Below, in pieces: positions 51,436 to 60,535 of a stretch of 64,000 bases of DNA (the stretch's first letter is position 1; each line of letters begins with the position of its first letter). Where the stretch lies: positions 186,001 through 250,000 of the forward strand of contig NZ_CP076362.1 of the NCBI RefSeq assembly GCF_018798885.1, read 5' to 3'. The notes beneath the pieces are model-generated. The model saw only the letters and a program-made list of their open reading frames with translations, ran no database searches and was not told where the DNA came from. This DNA is from Gemmobacter fulvus. Its GTDB lineage: Bacteria; Pseudomonadota; Alphaproteobacteria; Rhodobacterales; Rhodobacteraceae. The translations under genes and the position numbers were made by a program.

Positions 51436-52556
51436 GCAAGCACCTGTTGCAGCGCGGTAAAGGCAGCGGGCAGCGCCGATGCGGGCGGGTTGAGGGTCAG
51501 CGACAGGCGCAGCCGCTCGGCCCCTTTGGGCACGGTCGGCGCGCGGATGGCGCGAATGTCAAAGCCCTGCGCGTGCAGGGCGGCGGCGGCGGCAAGGCAG
51601 GCGGCATCGCCGGGCAGGATCACCGGCAGGATCTGGCTGCCCGAGGGCGCGAGGCCAATGCCGCGCGCCAGATCGCCCGCCTGCGCCACCCGCGCCAGCA
51701 GGGCAAGGCGGCGGGTCGGATCGGCCTCCAGATGCGCCAGCACACCGCGCAGTACCTCGGCCAGCAGGGGCGAAGGCGCGGTGGCATAGATAAAGCTGCG
51801 CGCCCGGTTCACCAGCAGTGCCACCAGCACCGGGTCGGCACAGACCAGCGCGCCCTGCACCCCAAGCGCCTTGCCGCAGGTGTGCAGCGTTACCACTTGT
51901 TCCAAGTGGGCAAAGGGCGCGGCAAGGCCCCGGCCTTCCGGCCCCCAGATTCCCGTCGCATGGGCCTCGTCAACGATCAGAAAGGCCTGCTCTTCAGCCG
52001 CAAGCGCGGCCAGGTCGGCCAGAGGCGCGAAATCGCCATCCATGGAATACACGCTTTCCACCGCCAGCCAGACCTGGCCTTTGCCGCCCTGCGCCCGCCA
52101 GTGCCGCAGCGCCGCGCGCGCGGATTGCGGATCGTTATGGGCAAAGGCGCGGGTTTCGGCGGCGCCAAGGCGCATACCGTCCCGCGCGCTGGCATGGATC
52201 AGTGCATCATGCAGCACCAGATCGCGCGCGGCGGGCAGGGCACTGAACAGCGCCAGATTGGCGGTGTAGCCCGCGCCGAAATACAGCGCCGCGCCGCTGC
52301 CGAAATGCGCGGCGGCGGCGGTTTCCAGCGCGGTGAACGCGTCGTGATTGCCGCGCAGCAGCCGCGCCGCGCCCGCGCCGGGGGAAAGCCCACGCTCCAG
52401 TGCCGCGCGGGTCAGATCGCGCAGCAGGTCAGACCCCGCCAGCCCCAGATAATCGTTCGAGGCGAAATCCACCCCCGCCACAGGCCGCAGCGCACGGCTG
52501 CGCCCGCGCTGATCCAGCGCCTGCAACAAGCCGCGCTGTGTGTTCAGCAGGCTCAT
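51432..52556 (-). CDS. bioF: 8-amino-7-oxononanoate synthase
   Basis: A 374-residue PLP enzyme joining pimeloyl-ACP/CoA with alanine. [20 protein letters not shown] near the start, [28 protein letters not shown] and the PLP lysine in [14 protein letters not shown] fit BioF. It is slightly shorter than the E. coli enzyme. It couples to bioB by ATGA. Confidence 0.94.
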   Translation of the reverse strand: MSLLNTQRGLLQALDQRGRSRALRPVAGVDFASNDYLGLAGSDLLRDLTRAALERGLSPGAGAARLLRGNHDAFTALETAAAAHFGSGAALYFGAGYTANLALFSALPAARDLVLHDALIHASARDGMRLGAAETRAFAHNDPQSARAALRHWRAQGGKGQVWLAVESVYSMDGDFAPLADLAALAAEEQAFLIVDEAHATGIWGPEGRGLAAPFAHLEQVVTLHTCGKALGVQGALVCADPVLVALLVNRARSFIYATAPSPLLAEVLRGVLAHLEADPTRRLALLARVAQAGDLARGIGLAPSGSQILPVILPGDAACLAAAAALHAQGFDIRAIRAPTVPKGAERLRLSLTLNPPASALPAAFTALQQVLA

Positions 52557-53548
52557 GCGTCACCGGCAGCGCCGCTACAGCGGGGCGCTTCGGGGCGCAG
52601 GCCCAGCTTTTGGAACAGCTGCATATCCCGATCCTCGCCGGGGTTGGCGGCGGTCAGCAGCGTGTCGCCCATGAACAGCGAATTGGCCCCGGCAAAGAAG
52701 CACAGCGCCTGCATCTCGTCGCTCATTTCCGTGCGGCCCGCCGACAGGCGCATATGGCTGCGCGGCATCAGGATGCGGCCAAGGGCGATGACGCGCACAA
52801 ACGCAATCGGGTCCACCGGGGCGGCCTTGGCCAGCGGCGTCTCTGCAATCGGGATCAGCATGTTGATCGGCACGCTTTCGGGATGTTCGGGCAGCGTGGC
52901 CAGCGTGAGCAGCATGTCGATCCGGTCGCCCGCCGTCTCGCCCATGCCAAGGATGCCGCCGGAGCAGACCTTGATCCCGGCCTCGCGCACACGAGCGAGG
53001 GTGTCGATCCGGTCGGCAAAGCTGCGGGTGGTGATGACCTCGGGGTAGAAGGCTTCCGAGGTGTCGATATTATGGTTGTAGTAATCCAAGCCCGCGCCCT
53101 TCAGGCGCAGCACCTGAGTGTCATCCAACATGCCAAGTGTCATGCAGGTTTCCATGCCCAGCTCGCGCACGCCACGCACCATCGCCTCGATGGCGGGCAT
53201 GTCGCGGTCCTTGGGGCTGCGCCAGGCTGCGCCCATGCAATAGCGCGTGGCGCCCGCCGCCTTGGCCTTGCGCGCCTCGGACAGCACGCGCTCCACCTCC
53301 ATCAGTTTGGAGGCAGAAAGCTGGGCACCATTGCGCGCTGATTGGCTGCAATAGCTGCAATCCTCGGGGCATCCGCCGGTTTTCACCGACAGAAGGCGGC
53401 TCATCTGCACCCGATTGGGGTCGAAATGCGCCCGATGCACGGATTGCGCCCGATACAGTAGATCCACGAAGGGTAAATTATAGATAAATTCTGCCTCTGC
53501 GCGCGTCCAGTCGGTTCTGATTTCGTTAATCTGTATATCTTTAGGCAT
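52553..53548 (-). CDS. bioB: Biotin synthase
   Basis: A 331-residue radical SAM enzyme inserting sulfur into dethiobiotin. The cluster motif [13 protein letters not shown] supplies C-X3-C-X2-C, and [28 protein letters not shown] and [12 protein letters not shown] are standard. The start at 53548 has GGAGGA at the right distance; a GTG one codon upstream also reads. First gene of bioBFDAZ; a BioR box lies upstream and a second one lies inside the first 25 codons. Confidence 0.95.
   Translation of the reverse strand: MPKDIQINEIRTDWTRAEAEFIYNLPFVDLLYRAQSVHRAHFDPNRVQMSRLLSVKTGGCPEDCSYCSQSARNGAQLSASKLMEVERVLSEARKAKAAGATRYCMGAAWRSPKDRDMPAIEAMVRGVRELGMETCMTLGMLDDTQVLRLKGAGLDYYNHNIDTSEAFYPEVITTRSFADRIDTLARVREAGIKVCSGGILGMGETAGDRIDMLLTLATLPEHPESVPINMLIPIAETPLAKAAPVDPIAFVRVIALGRILMPRSHMRLSAGRTEMSDEMQALCFFAGANSLFMGDTLLTAANPGEDRDMQLFQKLGLRPEAPRCSGAAGDA
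53478..53487. promoter_or_regulatory. BioR-type box inside bioB
   Basis: TTATAGATAA matches the BioR consensus TTATMKATAA (reverse TTATCTATAA) and lies at codons 21-24 of bioB. It could act as an internal roadblock or auxiliary site, or be coincidental because the encoded EFIYNL is usual in BioB. Confidence 0.4.
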
Positions 53549-53633
53549 CACATTCCTCCGCGCACACCGAGTCGGTGACGCTGGAATGCCAAAATATATA
53601 TCTTTCGTCCAGAAAATCCGATGAAGTTATGAA

Positions 53634-53643
53634 TTATCTATAA
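53634..53643. promoter_or_regulatory. BioR operator upstream of bioB
   Basis: TTATCTATAA is the canonical BioR box. It lies 86 bases upstream of the bioB start, overlapping the last codons and stop of bioR. The intervening AT-rich bases (AAAATATATATC around 53590) would contain the bioB promoter. This supports autoregulated, BioR-repressed expression of bioBFDAZ. Confidence 0.75.
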
Positions 53644-54270
53644 GCTGCGCGACAGATGGCCCCGGCGGATATGCTGCACCAGCACGGTTGCCGCGCGCTC
53701 GGCCTCGCCACTGCGCAGGGCGGCCAGGATGGCCTTGTGTTCCCGGTCGTCGCGGGGCAGGGACAGCCGCTGCCGCCCGCCCAGTTGCACCTCGCCCCGG
53801 CGCAGCACGGAATTGAGCCTGCCAATCTCGGCCAGCAGCCCCGGCATCGGGCAGGGCGCGATCAGACAGCTGTGAAAGCTGCGGTTGGCCTCGCCCCAGG
53901 CGGCCTCGGTCTGTGCGAGGCTACAGGCCTGATCGGCAGCGACCAGCTTGGCCAGATGGCCGGCCGGGTAATGGGCAAAGGCATGGCGCAGCGCCAGCCC
54001 CTCCAGCACGGCGCGCATCTCCAGGGCTTCGAAATGGCTGGCCGCATCTACGCCCGCCACCCGCACGCCCCGGCGCGGCAGAGATATTGCAAGGCCCATG
54101 GCCTCCAGCCGCCGAAACGCTTCGCGCACGGGAACGTGGCTGGCGGCAAAGCGCGCAGCGATGTCATTTTGCAGCAGGCGCGCGTTGGGCAGGAGCTGAC
54201 CGCTCTCGATTTCTGCGGAAAGCGAGGTCACAATGCGATCAACAAGTGTGGGATCGGTGTCTTCAGCCAT
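53638..54270 (-). CDS. bioR: BioR, GntR-family repressor of biotin genes
   Basis: A 210-residue GntR protein: short winged helix (IVTSLSAEIESGQLLPNARL, FAASHVPVREAFRRLEAMGL) and an FCD-type C-terminal domain. Size and position directly upstream of bioB, plus canonical BioR boxes in the downstream region, identify it as BioR, the alphaproteobacterial biotin repressor that works without BirA fusion. No BioR box was seen upstream of bioR itself; 54271-54428 holds no recognisable gene. Confidence 0.85.
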   Translation of the reverse strand: MAEDTDPTLVDRIVTSLSAEIESGQLLPNARLLQNDIAARFAASHVPVREAFRRLEAMGLAISLPRRGVRVAGVDAASHFEALEMRAVLEGLALRHAFAHYPAGHLAKLVAADQACSLAQTEAAWGEANRSFHSCLIAPCPMPGLLAEIGRLNSVLRRGEVQLGGRQRLSLPRDDREHKAILAALRSGEAERAATVLVQHIRRGHLSRSL

Positions 54271-54428
54271 GACATGGACCTACCTCTCCACCGCGAAAGT
54301 TCCAACAGCAATCGTCTGCCCGCAAACCAATCTCCGGCGTGGCCACTTGCTATTGAGGATGCTCGCAGGCCCTTGGCAGATCAATGCCGTCGCCGGATTT
54401 ATGCCCCCTGCCGACAAGCACAGTCGCC

Positions 54429-55334
54429 TCACGCATCAGAGAGGTCGTCGTCCGTCGGGGAAAGCTCGCGCAGGAAGGACCGGATCAACCGGCTGTCCTT
54501 GCGATCAGCGCGTGTAATCGCGCAGAAACGAATATGGTAGCTGAACACCTTGGGCATCAGTTCCTGCAGTTGACCTTGCTGAACCCAATGCAGGGCAAAG
54601 TGATCAGGCAGAAACCCCAGGTAGCTGCCCGTCATGACAAGGATGCCAATACCTTCGATCGAGTTTGTCCGGCTGACGATCCGCAGCCTGTCACCATGAA
54701 TGCCCAGCCTGTCGCTGAGCAGATAGTCTGGTGATGCAATCTCGGCCGCGTAAATGTCTTCCTTGCTACAGGTTTTCCCGAAGAGCGGATGGCCCTGACT
54801 GCAATAAAGCGACATGCGTTCTCTGTGCATGTCCTGATAGTTCAGATCGTCAGCACGGCTATGGGCGGGCAGGAAACCGACATGCGCCCGCCCGTCGCGA
54901 ATTGCAGCGCGCACGCCCGAGGGCGGCAAGACGATCAACTCGATCCGCACGTCCGGCGCGCGCGATTTGTAGCGCGCGATATGTTCCGAAATCCGGTTCT
55001 TGTGATCCGAAAGCGTGCTTTCGGTGATGGCAAGCCGCAGCTCTCCCTTGATGCCTAACCTGTAGCCCTTCAACTGCTCGGACACATCATCCATCGCGCT
55101 CATCAGCCGTTGGGCGGCCTGAAGCACGAACTCGCCATCCGGTTCCAGCGTGAAACCGCCGCGACCGCGCGTGCAGAGCCGGAGCCCCGTGCGGGCTTCA
55201 AGGTCTGACATCGCCCGGCTGACCGCGGCTTCGCTGAGGCCAAGCTTGACCGCCGCGGGCGAGAAGCCCTTCTCGGCGGCGACACAATGAAAGACCTTCA
55301 GAAGGCGGATATCGCTGATGGCCAGGTTGAACAT
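54429..55334 (-). CDS. LysR-family transcriptional regulator
   Basis: A 301-residue LysR protein: ISDIRLLKVFHCVAAEKGFS, LGLSEAAVSRAMSDLEARTG form the DNA-binding domain, followed by an effector domain (LGIKGELRLAITESTLSDHK). It is less GC-biased than its neighbours. It is divergent from the ureohydrolase and symporter genes and probably regulates them; LysR regulators likewise accompany guanidino-acid hydrolase genes in pseudomonads. Confidence 0.85.
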   Translation of the reverse strand: MFNLAISDIRLLKVFHCVAAEKGFSPAAVKLGLSEAAVSRAMSDLEARTGLRLCTRGRGGFTLEPDGEFVLQAAQRLMSAMDDVSEQLKGYRLGIKGELRLAITESTLSDHKNRISEHIARYKSRAPDVRIELIVLPPSGVRAAIRDGRAHVGFLPAHSRADDLNYQDMHRERMSLYCSQGHPLFGKTCSKEDIYAAEIASPDYLLSDRLGIHGDRLRIVSRTNSIEGIGILVMTGSYLGFLPDHFALHWVQQGQLQELMPKVFSYHIRFCAITRADRKDSRLIRSFLRELSPTDDDLSDA

Positions 55335-55348
55335 CACTTACCTTTGGC

Positions 55349-55372
55349 GCAAGTAAATATACATAAACTTGC
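55349..55372. promoter_or_regulatory. Inverted repeat in LysR/ureohydrolase divergent promoter
   Basis: GCAAGT-N12-ACTTGC lies 15 bases from the LysR start codon in an AT-rich gap. The spacing and symmetry suit a LysR recognition site for both divergent genes. Confidence 0.5.
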
Positions 55373-55428
55373 ATTTATTTTGGTTTGCGGCCTCTGACAA
55401 GGTTTCTCGCACAGAGCGAGGAAAGCAG

Positions 55429-56406
55429 ATGACCAAATTGAAATCAGAACTCTATCAGCCGCTGTCGTCGGATGTGGTGCCACGCTATGCCGGCATTGCC
55501 ACCTTCATGCGCCTGCCATACGTCGCATTGGAGCAGGCAACCGATCTGGATATCGGGATCGTTGGGGTTCCGTGGGACGGCGGCACGACCAATCGGGCGG
55601 GCGCACGTCACGGCCCGCGCCAGGTGCGCGAGATGTCGGCCTTGATGCGGCGCTATCATCCGGTTCTGGACATCAGCCCCTATGCAATCGCGAATTGCGC
55701 CGATCTGGGGGATGCTCCGGTCAATCCGCTGGAGATCCTGGGCACTCTGGACGGTCTGACGGCGCATTATCGGCAGATTGTCGGACGGGGGATCACTCCC
55801 TTGTCCGTCGGCGGCGATCACTTGGTGACGCTGCCGATCCTGCGCGCTCTGGCCGAGTGTCATGGTCCGTTGGGCATGATCCAGTTCGATGCCCATTCAG
55901 ACCTGTGGGATGTTTATTTCGGCGGCAGCGAATACGCGCATGGCACACCCTTCCGGCGCGCGATTGAAGAAGGGATCCTCGATCCGAACCGTCTGGTCCA
56001 GATCGGTCTGCGAGGCGGACTTTACAGTGCCGAGGACAATGCCTGGGCGGTCGAGCAGGGCGTGCATCAATTCCCGATCGAGGTTGTGGATGAGCGGGGT
56101 TGCGACGCCGTTCTGGCCGATGCGCTCCGGCTGGTCGGAGCAGGGCCGACCTATGTGACATTTGACATCGACTGCCTGGATCCGGCCCATGCGCCGGGCA
56201 CCGGAACACCCGAGGTCGGCGGCTTCACCACATTGCATGCACAAAGGATGCTGCGCCGCCTGCGCGGCGTGAACCTCGTCGGCGCGGATGTCGTGGAGGT
56301 CTCGCCCCCTTTCGATCCCGGCGGAGCAACCGCACTGGCCGGTGCAACGATGTTGTTTGAACTGATCTGCCTTCTGGCAGAGCACCGGGCAGCGACCACC
56401 GGCTGA
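55429..56406 (+). CDS. Ureohydrolase (agmatinase / guanidino-acid hydrolase family)
   Basis: A 325-residue Mn-dependent hydrolase. The three metal motifs are GGDHLVTLPI near residue 126, QFDAHSDLWD near 150 and FDIDCLDPAHAPGTGTPEVGG near 245. It releases urea from a guanidino compound. The family covers agmatinase, guanidinobutyrase, guanidinopropionase and guanidine hydrolase, and substrate cannot be assigned from motifs. The start at 55429 is preferred because GAGGAAAG precedes it. A symporter follows, suggesting uptake of an external guanidino compound. Confidence 0.88.
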   Translation: MTKLKSELYQPLSSDVVPRYAGIATFMRLPYVALEQATDLDIGIVGVPWDGGTTNRAGARHGPRQVREMSALMRRYHPVLDISPYAIANCADLGDAPVNPLEILGTLDGLTAHYRQIVGRGITPLSVGGDHLVTLPILRALAECHGPLGMIQFDAHSDLWDVYFGGSEYAHGTPFRRAIEEGILDPNRLVQIGLRGGLYSAEDNAWAVEQGVHQFPIEVVDERGCDAVLADALRLVGAGPTYVTFDIDCLDPAHAPGTGTPEVGGFTTLHAQRMLRRLRGVNLVGADVVEVSPPFDPGGATALAGATMLFELICLLAEHRAATTG

Positions 56407-56539
56407 CGGTTCCAAGTCTGGTGGGCCACATTCGCGGGGAGGCGGGTGGCCCAGCCAATAATCGCAAAAGCAACGGGTCCATGCAGGCAATCTTTCGGGA
56501 TCGCCTGAGAGATGGACTTTCATATGGGAGGAGCATGAA

Positions 56540-57913
56540 ATGGTGATCGATGTTGTGATTGTCGTCGCGTATTTCGCGATGATGATCGTGTGTGGAATTG
56601 TGGCAATGCGTCGGCTTAAAAGCACGGTGGATTATCTGGTGGCGGATCGCAATCTGCCGTTCTGGGTGTTTTTCCCCTGTCTGTCGGCCGTCATTCTGGG
56701 TGGTGGATCGACCTTTGGCTCTGCCTCGCAAAGCTATCAGTTCGGCCTTTCGGGCGCATGGATCACATTCATGTTCGGTCTGGGCGTCGTTTTCATCGGG
56801 CTGTTCCTCGCTGGCAGGATCGCCAAACTTGATGTGTTCACGCTGAGCGAGTTGCTTCAACGCCGATATGGCCATGGCAGTGGCTATGTGAGTGCCATCG
56901 TTTCCACGATCTATACCGTTCTGATTGCAGTGGTCCAGATCATCGCCTTGGGAACCATTCTGAAAGAATTGCTTGGCTGGAGCCTCAATGCCGGTATTCT
57001 TGCCGGCGGTATGGTGACTGTGATCTACACCATGATCGGCGGGATGATCGCCATTACCATCACGGATTTCTTGCAGTTCGTGCTTATGACCATCGGCGTC
57101 ATCCTGCTGCTGATCTTCGGGATTGACGCGGCAGGCGGGGTTCACGCCGTTACCCAGGCGGTGCCCCCAGAATTTCTGACGCTGACGAATATCAGTGGCC
57201 AGCGCCTTCTGGGATTGTTCCTGTCACTGTTCCTCGGGATCATGATTGGGCAGGACATCTGGCAGCGGATTTTGACGGCCCGGAGCCAAAACGTTGCCAA
57301 GGCCGGATCAATCTTTGCAGGCCTCTATTCCGTTGGTTGGGGGGCCGCGATGGGCATCTGTGGCATATTGGCGTATATTCTCTTGCCTGACCTTGCATCG
57401 CCCCAGTCTGCCTTGCCTGCGCTCGTCATAGAAGTGTTGCCCGCGGGGTTGAGCGGCATCGTCCTTGCCGCCCTGATGTCAGCCCTGATGTCGACTGTCA
57501 GCGCCACGGTTCTGGCATCTGCCACGCTGGTGACGAATGACATCCTGAAACCTCTGCTGCACCTGAGCGAAGCGGCCGAGTTCAACATCTCTCGCGCCCT
57601 CACGGCGGTGGCGGGTGTTGTGGTCATCCTGCTGTCGATTTACATCGGGGATGTCTTCGTCGCTCTGGATACTGCCTATTCCTATCTCTCGGGCTGTTTG
57701 TTCGTGCCGATCATGGCGGCCCTGTTCTGGCCAAGGGCAATTTGGCAGGGCGCAATCGCCTCGATCCTCGTGAGCGCGATCGCCGTGACGGCGAGCCTGG
57801 CGATGTATGGCCCGACCAGCGTCGCACCGATCATGCTCGGCATAGGCTCAAGCGCAGTTGTGATGATCCTGGTGAGCTTGCTTCTGGCGCATTCGCCTGC
57901 TGCACGGAACTGA
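56540..57913 (+). CDS. Sodium:solute symporter (SSS family)
   Basis: A 457-residue transporter with about 12-13 spans. The N-terminal VIVVAYFAMMIVCGIVAMRR, SVILGGGSTFGSASQSYQFG-type region around 55-75 and GQDIWQRILTARS near 235 are SSS features. It is 133 bases after the ureohydrolase with GGGAGGAGC before its start, and would bring in the guanidino substrate or its relative with Na+. Confidence 0.87.
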   Translation: MVIDVVIVVAYFAMMIVCGIVAMRRLKSTVDYLVADRNLPFWVFFPCLSAVILGGGSTFGSASQSYQFGLSGAWITFMFGLGVVFIGLFLAGRIAKLDVFTLSELLQRRYGHGSGYVSAIVSTIYTVLIAVVQIIALGTILKELLGWSLNAGILAGGMVTVIYTMIGGMIAITITDFLQFVLMTIGVILLLIFGIDAAGGVHAVTQAVPPEFLTLTNISGQRLLGLFLSLFLGIMIGQDIWQRILTARSQNVAKAGSIFAGLYSVGWGAAMGICGILAYILLPDLASPQSALPALVIEVLPAGLSGIVLAALMSALMSTVSATVLASATLVTNDILKPLLHLSEAAEFNISRALTAVAGVVVILLSIYIGDVFVALDTAYSYLSGCLFVPIMAALFWPRAIWQGAIASILVSAIAVTASLAMYGPTSVAPIMLGIGSSAVVMILVSLLLAHSPAARN

Positions 57914-57921
57914 CTGTAAAT

Positions 57922-57950
57922 CGGGCGGGTTTCACTCTGAGACCCGCCCG
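57922..57950 (+). terminator. Hairpin after the symporter gene
   Basis: CGGGCGGGT and ACCCGCCCG form a 9-bp stem around an 11-base loop, 8 bases after the stop codon. A second small stem (CGGCACGCGCCGG) and a TTTTG run follow shortly after, so termination is likely here. Confidence 0.65.
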
Positions 57951-58341
57951 CACCGGCACGCGCCGGTTTTGCCGCTTCAGGAAATGGCTGTTCTGGCTGA
58001 GCGACCATTGACCAGATACTGGATGTGTGATGGCGTCTCCTCCCACCGTTCTGACGTGCTGTTCCCAATGCAACCCACAAGCTGTAGGCCGCGCCCTGAT
58101 CGGCCGCTTTTGCGCGCTCGACCCCGGTCGAAGCGCCGGTGTTGGTCAATGACGCCAGTCGTGGTGGGAATGAACGCGCGGCCATACTTGGCGGTGGTTT
58201 CAGTGATCGGCGGGCCATGTTTAGGAATTACAGATATATTACATAACTATCATTATCGGATTCATCCTTTCACCCGCGCTGGCTGTGCCGACATGCCGCT
58301 CACCAAGACCAACTGCTGGGCGAACGCGGGGCCTGCTGTGA
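57951..58341. other. Gene-poor region, no intact gene seen
   Basis: Open frames in this stretch are short, lack ribosome sites and resemble nothing I know. Composition changes to AT-rich around 58225-58265. Together with the fragment that follows, it looks like decayed, possibly horizontally acquired DNA between the symporter and the cytochrome oxidase cluster. Confidence 0.45.
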
Positions 58342-58728
58342 CCAGTTCCACCAGGACGGATCGCCGCTCAGGCCAATACAGCTGCCTTCCTCTGGGCTGC
58401 GGATGAATCCTCTTCCGTCAAGGCCACGGAAAGCCTCGAGCAGGTCCACGAGCTCGTTCAGGAAATCCCGGACAGGGAAGGGCTGAAAGAGGCCATCGAC
58501 CTCAACACCCGCAGCATGACAGCGGAACTGCCGATTGCGCTGGCCAATATCTGGAAAATGGAATCCGCCCAGCTGATGGGCATGGGCGAAGCGGGCGTCA
58601 CTTCAGGCGACGGTGACACTGTGGCCCAACAATTGAGATGGCCTTTCTTTAGGAAGTCTCTAAGCTGCCTTTGCTGCCAGACCAAGGCAGTGAACAAAAA
58701 AGGATATGGACAATGGCCAAAGGCATGA
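58342..58728 (+). pseudogene. Possible VirB5-like (type IV secretion) fragment
   Basis: An open frame of 128 codons with no plausible start and a foreign-looking tail. Residues about 28-98 read as a helical secretory-type protein: SLEQVHELVQEIPDREGLKE, AIDLNTRSMTAELPIALANI and KMESAQLMGMGEAGV. The arrangement resembles the C-terminal half of VirB5/TrbJ-type conjugation proteins. After QQLRW the sequence loses character, suggesting truncation at both ends. No other type IV secretion gene is in the window. The identity is tentative. Confidence 0.35.
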
Positions 58729-58844
58729 CCAAACGACGACGTGATGAGAAAAAACCCAAGAAAGAAGTTGTGAAAGTGATCGCGGCTGCGCCCAGTATGA
58801 AAAACGCCGTGGCAGTAAATACCCCCAAAACCAAGCCCAGGTAA
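58713..58844 (+). CDS. Small basic Lys-rich protein (43 residues)
   Basis: An intact 43-codon gene beginning MAKGMTKRRRDEKKPKKEVV and ending in KTKPR, with AAGGA eight bases before the ATG. The MAKG start followed by a KKPKKE block recurs in a family of tiny, uncharacterised proteobacterial proteins. It has a hydrophilic, probably disordered chain with no membrane segment. It is the only convincing gene in the 57.9-59.3 kb gap. Nucleic-acid binding is possible by charge but unsupported otherwise. Confidence 0.6.
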   Translation: MAKGMTKRRRDEKKPKKEVVKVIAAAPSMKNAVAVNTPKTKPR

Positions 58845-59339
58845 AACCACAGATCGGCGGCCTCTCCGGGTCGGTCTGATATGGTTCAACGTCGACCGGA
58901 GATGCTGCCGATCTATTTCAGCGAGATTTTTTAAAAGGCCAACAGTGCGCAACTTCGACTCCCCAAGTCAAAAATATGCCCTGACGATTTTTCTGAGTAT
59001 TTGCGGTTCAGAGTTCTGATCTTCGGTGCACGGTGTTTAAAAGACGCACATTCAGGACATCTCACACAGAGGCAGGCACGATTTTCGACACTTCAGGTCG
59101 ATTCCTTGGTCTGGGCGTCGGCAAAGAAGCCCGGCGTTACGGTTGCTTGATACGCGGAGAATCAACGATTGGCCTGCAAGAATTTCTTGCTGGTCGTTGC
59201 CGGACGCGCGTGCTTGCCTCCGATTCGAGTCGAAGGTGCTGAGCGTCAGGATTCGGCCCTCGGCATTCACGGACAGTTGAAGCACACGAATGGCGTATTC
59301 GGGGCGGGGGCGGCCATTCACGCCTGCGTCATGGCCGGA
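58845..59339. other. Gene-free region between small ORF and ccoS
   Basis: Lower GC than the surrounding genes with scattered stops on both strands. Short frames around 59033-59321 have no ribosome site or recognisable similarity. No tRNA-like fold, repeat or operator was found. It may hold the transcription end of the cco operon, which reads toward it from the right. Confidence 0.5.
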
Positions 59340-59561
59340 TCATGGCCTGCGGTTGGGTGCAGTGAGATCAAGGCTGGCAGCCGGTTTTCGGTCAGGGCTT
59401 TCGCCCCCCGGGCGTGCGATGGGTGTGTCAGGGGCATTCAGGACACGGGCCGCAGCACCGGAAAGGTCGTCATATTGATCGTGCCGCATGGCCCAGAAGA
59501 AAGCGCACAGTCCGGTCAAGCCAAGACCGATCGACACCGGGATGAGGAAGAAATAGTTCAT
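59340..59561 (-). CDS. ccoS: cbb3-type oxidase assembly protein CcoS
   Basis: A 73-residue membrane protein with one N-terminal span (NYFFLIPVSIGLGLTGLCAFFW) followed by RHDQYDDLSGAAARVL, the short D-D-L-containing motif of CcoS. The C-terminal 30 residues are extra compared with many homologues. CcoS is needed for cofactor insertion into cbb3 oxidase. It overlaps the DUF2189 gene by 4 bases. The usual preceding ccoG, ccoH and ccoI are not here. Confidence 0.85.
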   Translation of the reverse strand: MNYFFLIPVSIGLGLTGLCAFFWAMRHDQYDDLSGAAARVLNAPDTPIARPGGESPDRKPAASLDLTAPNRRP

Positions 59562-60364
59562 GTGCCGCCCCTATCGGATGGTCGCAAAGCGATCCAGGCG
59601 TGCCAGGTGCCGTGACCCAGCAGCGGAAAGATCACGATCAAGCCCAAAAGCCCGGTGGCGGCCGACAGTGCAAAGCCCAGCGTGACGATCAGCCCCCAAG
59701 GCAGCACGGCCCGCAGGTTCTGCGCGGTGATGGCGAAGGATGTGCCAAGGGATGTCAGGGCATCCACCCGCCGCTCCAGCAGCATCGGTATGGAAAACAG
59801 GCTGATCGCCATGGCAAAAGCCGCGAACAGGCCGCCGACCGCTGATCCGGTCAGGATCAGAGCCCAGCCGCGTGGCGTAGTCAGCAGTTGCGCCAGAATC
59901 TGGTCAAAGCCCGGGAACGGCAGCATCCCGAAGAACAGCGCGTAAAGCAGGTCCGCCGCGCGCAGCCACAGCACAACCAGAAGGCACGACAGCAGTCCCG
60001 CGAACACCAGTTGCCCGCCCGATGCGGGACGCACCAGCAGCATTTGCGCCAGGGTAGCCGGGGCGTCGCTGTGCCGACGGCGGCTTTTCTCGTAAAGCCC
60101 GATTGCCAGCAGCGGGCCTATGACCAGAAACCCCGACAGGGCCGGAAAGATCAGCCAGGGCAGGCCCGCGCGCATCAGACCAAGGATGACACAGGCCGAC
60201 AGGATGAACACGGCAAGGCCGTAGGTCAAACTTTGCGCCGGGCGGTCGCGCAGATCGGCCCAGCCTGCGGCCAGCCATTGCAGAGCCGCGCCCGCTGGCA
60301 GGTGGCGGGCAAAGCGGTCTGGCGCGGCCAGCCGCGGTTCGATGGCGGGAAGTGGTTCAAGCAT
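59558..60364 (-). CDS. DUF2189 membrane protein
   Basis: A 268-residue integral membrane protein with about six spans. WLAAGWADLRDRPAQSLTYG near residue 30 and the later AITAQNLRAVLPWGLIVTLG, plus the closing GHGTWHAWIALR, fit the DUF2189 family often found beside cbb3 oxidase genes. Its function is not known. It lies between a 52-residue membrane peptide gene and ccoS in the same operon. Confidence 0.82.
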   Translation of the reverse strand: MLEPLPAIEPRLAAPDRFARHLPAGAALQWLAAGWADLRDRPAQSLTYGLAVFILSACVILGLMRAGLPWLIFPALSGFLVIGPLLAIGLYEKSRRRHSDAPATLAQMLLVRPASGGQLVFAGLLSCLLVVLWLRAADLLYALFFGMLPFPGFDQILAQLLTTPRGWALILTGSAVGGLFAAFAMAISLFSIPMLLERRVDALTSLGTSFAITAQNLRAVLPWGLIVTLGFALSAATGLLGLIVIFPLLGHGTWHAWIALRPSDRGGT

Positions 60365-60376
60365 CGGCGTGGCCTT

Positions 60377-60535
60377 TCAACATCCCGGTTTCGCGGCGGC
60401 CTGGCCCGGTCGTTCGGCGACACAGCCCGGTTGCGACCGGAAGGCCAGATCGACGAGTTGCCAGTTGGCGCCGATCACCAGCGCCAGACCTGCGACAATT
60501 GCAACGGCGATCCAGACGCGCGGTGGCACGGTCAT
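60377..60535 (-). CDS. 52-residue single-span membrane protein of the cco operon
   Basis: A short gene with ATGA overlap to the ccoP stop. One N-terminal span (RVWIAVAIVAGLALVIGANW) is followed by a tail with two cysteines (QPGCVAE and the final GC). Translational coupling makes it a real operon member. Similar tiny proteins occur in related oxidase clusters but I know no function; an accessory subunit or copper/haem handling role for the cysteines is speculative. Confidence 0.7.
   Translation of the reverse strand: MTVPPRVWIAVAIVAGLALVIGANWQLVDLAFRSQPGCVAERPGQAAAKPGC

Noticed and set aside
51447-53048. A 533-codon plus-strand frame opposite bioF and bioB
   Set aside because: Shadow frame of two certain genes, with Arg/Gln/Gly-rich composition.
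59033-59321. Short open frames on both strands before ccoS
   Set aside because: No ribosome site, no recognisable domain and overlapping opposite-strand frames; treated as non-coding.
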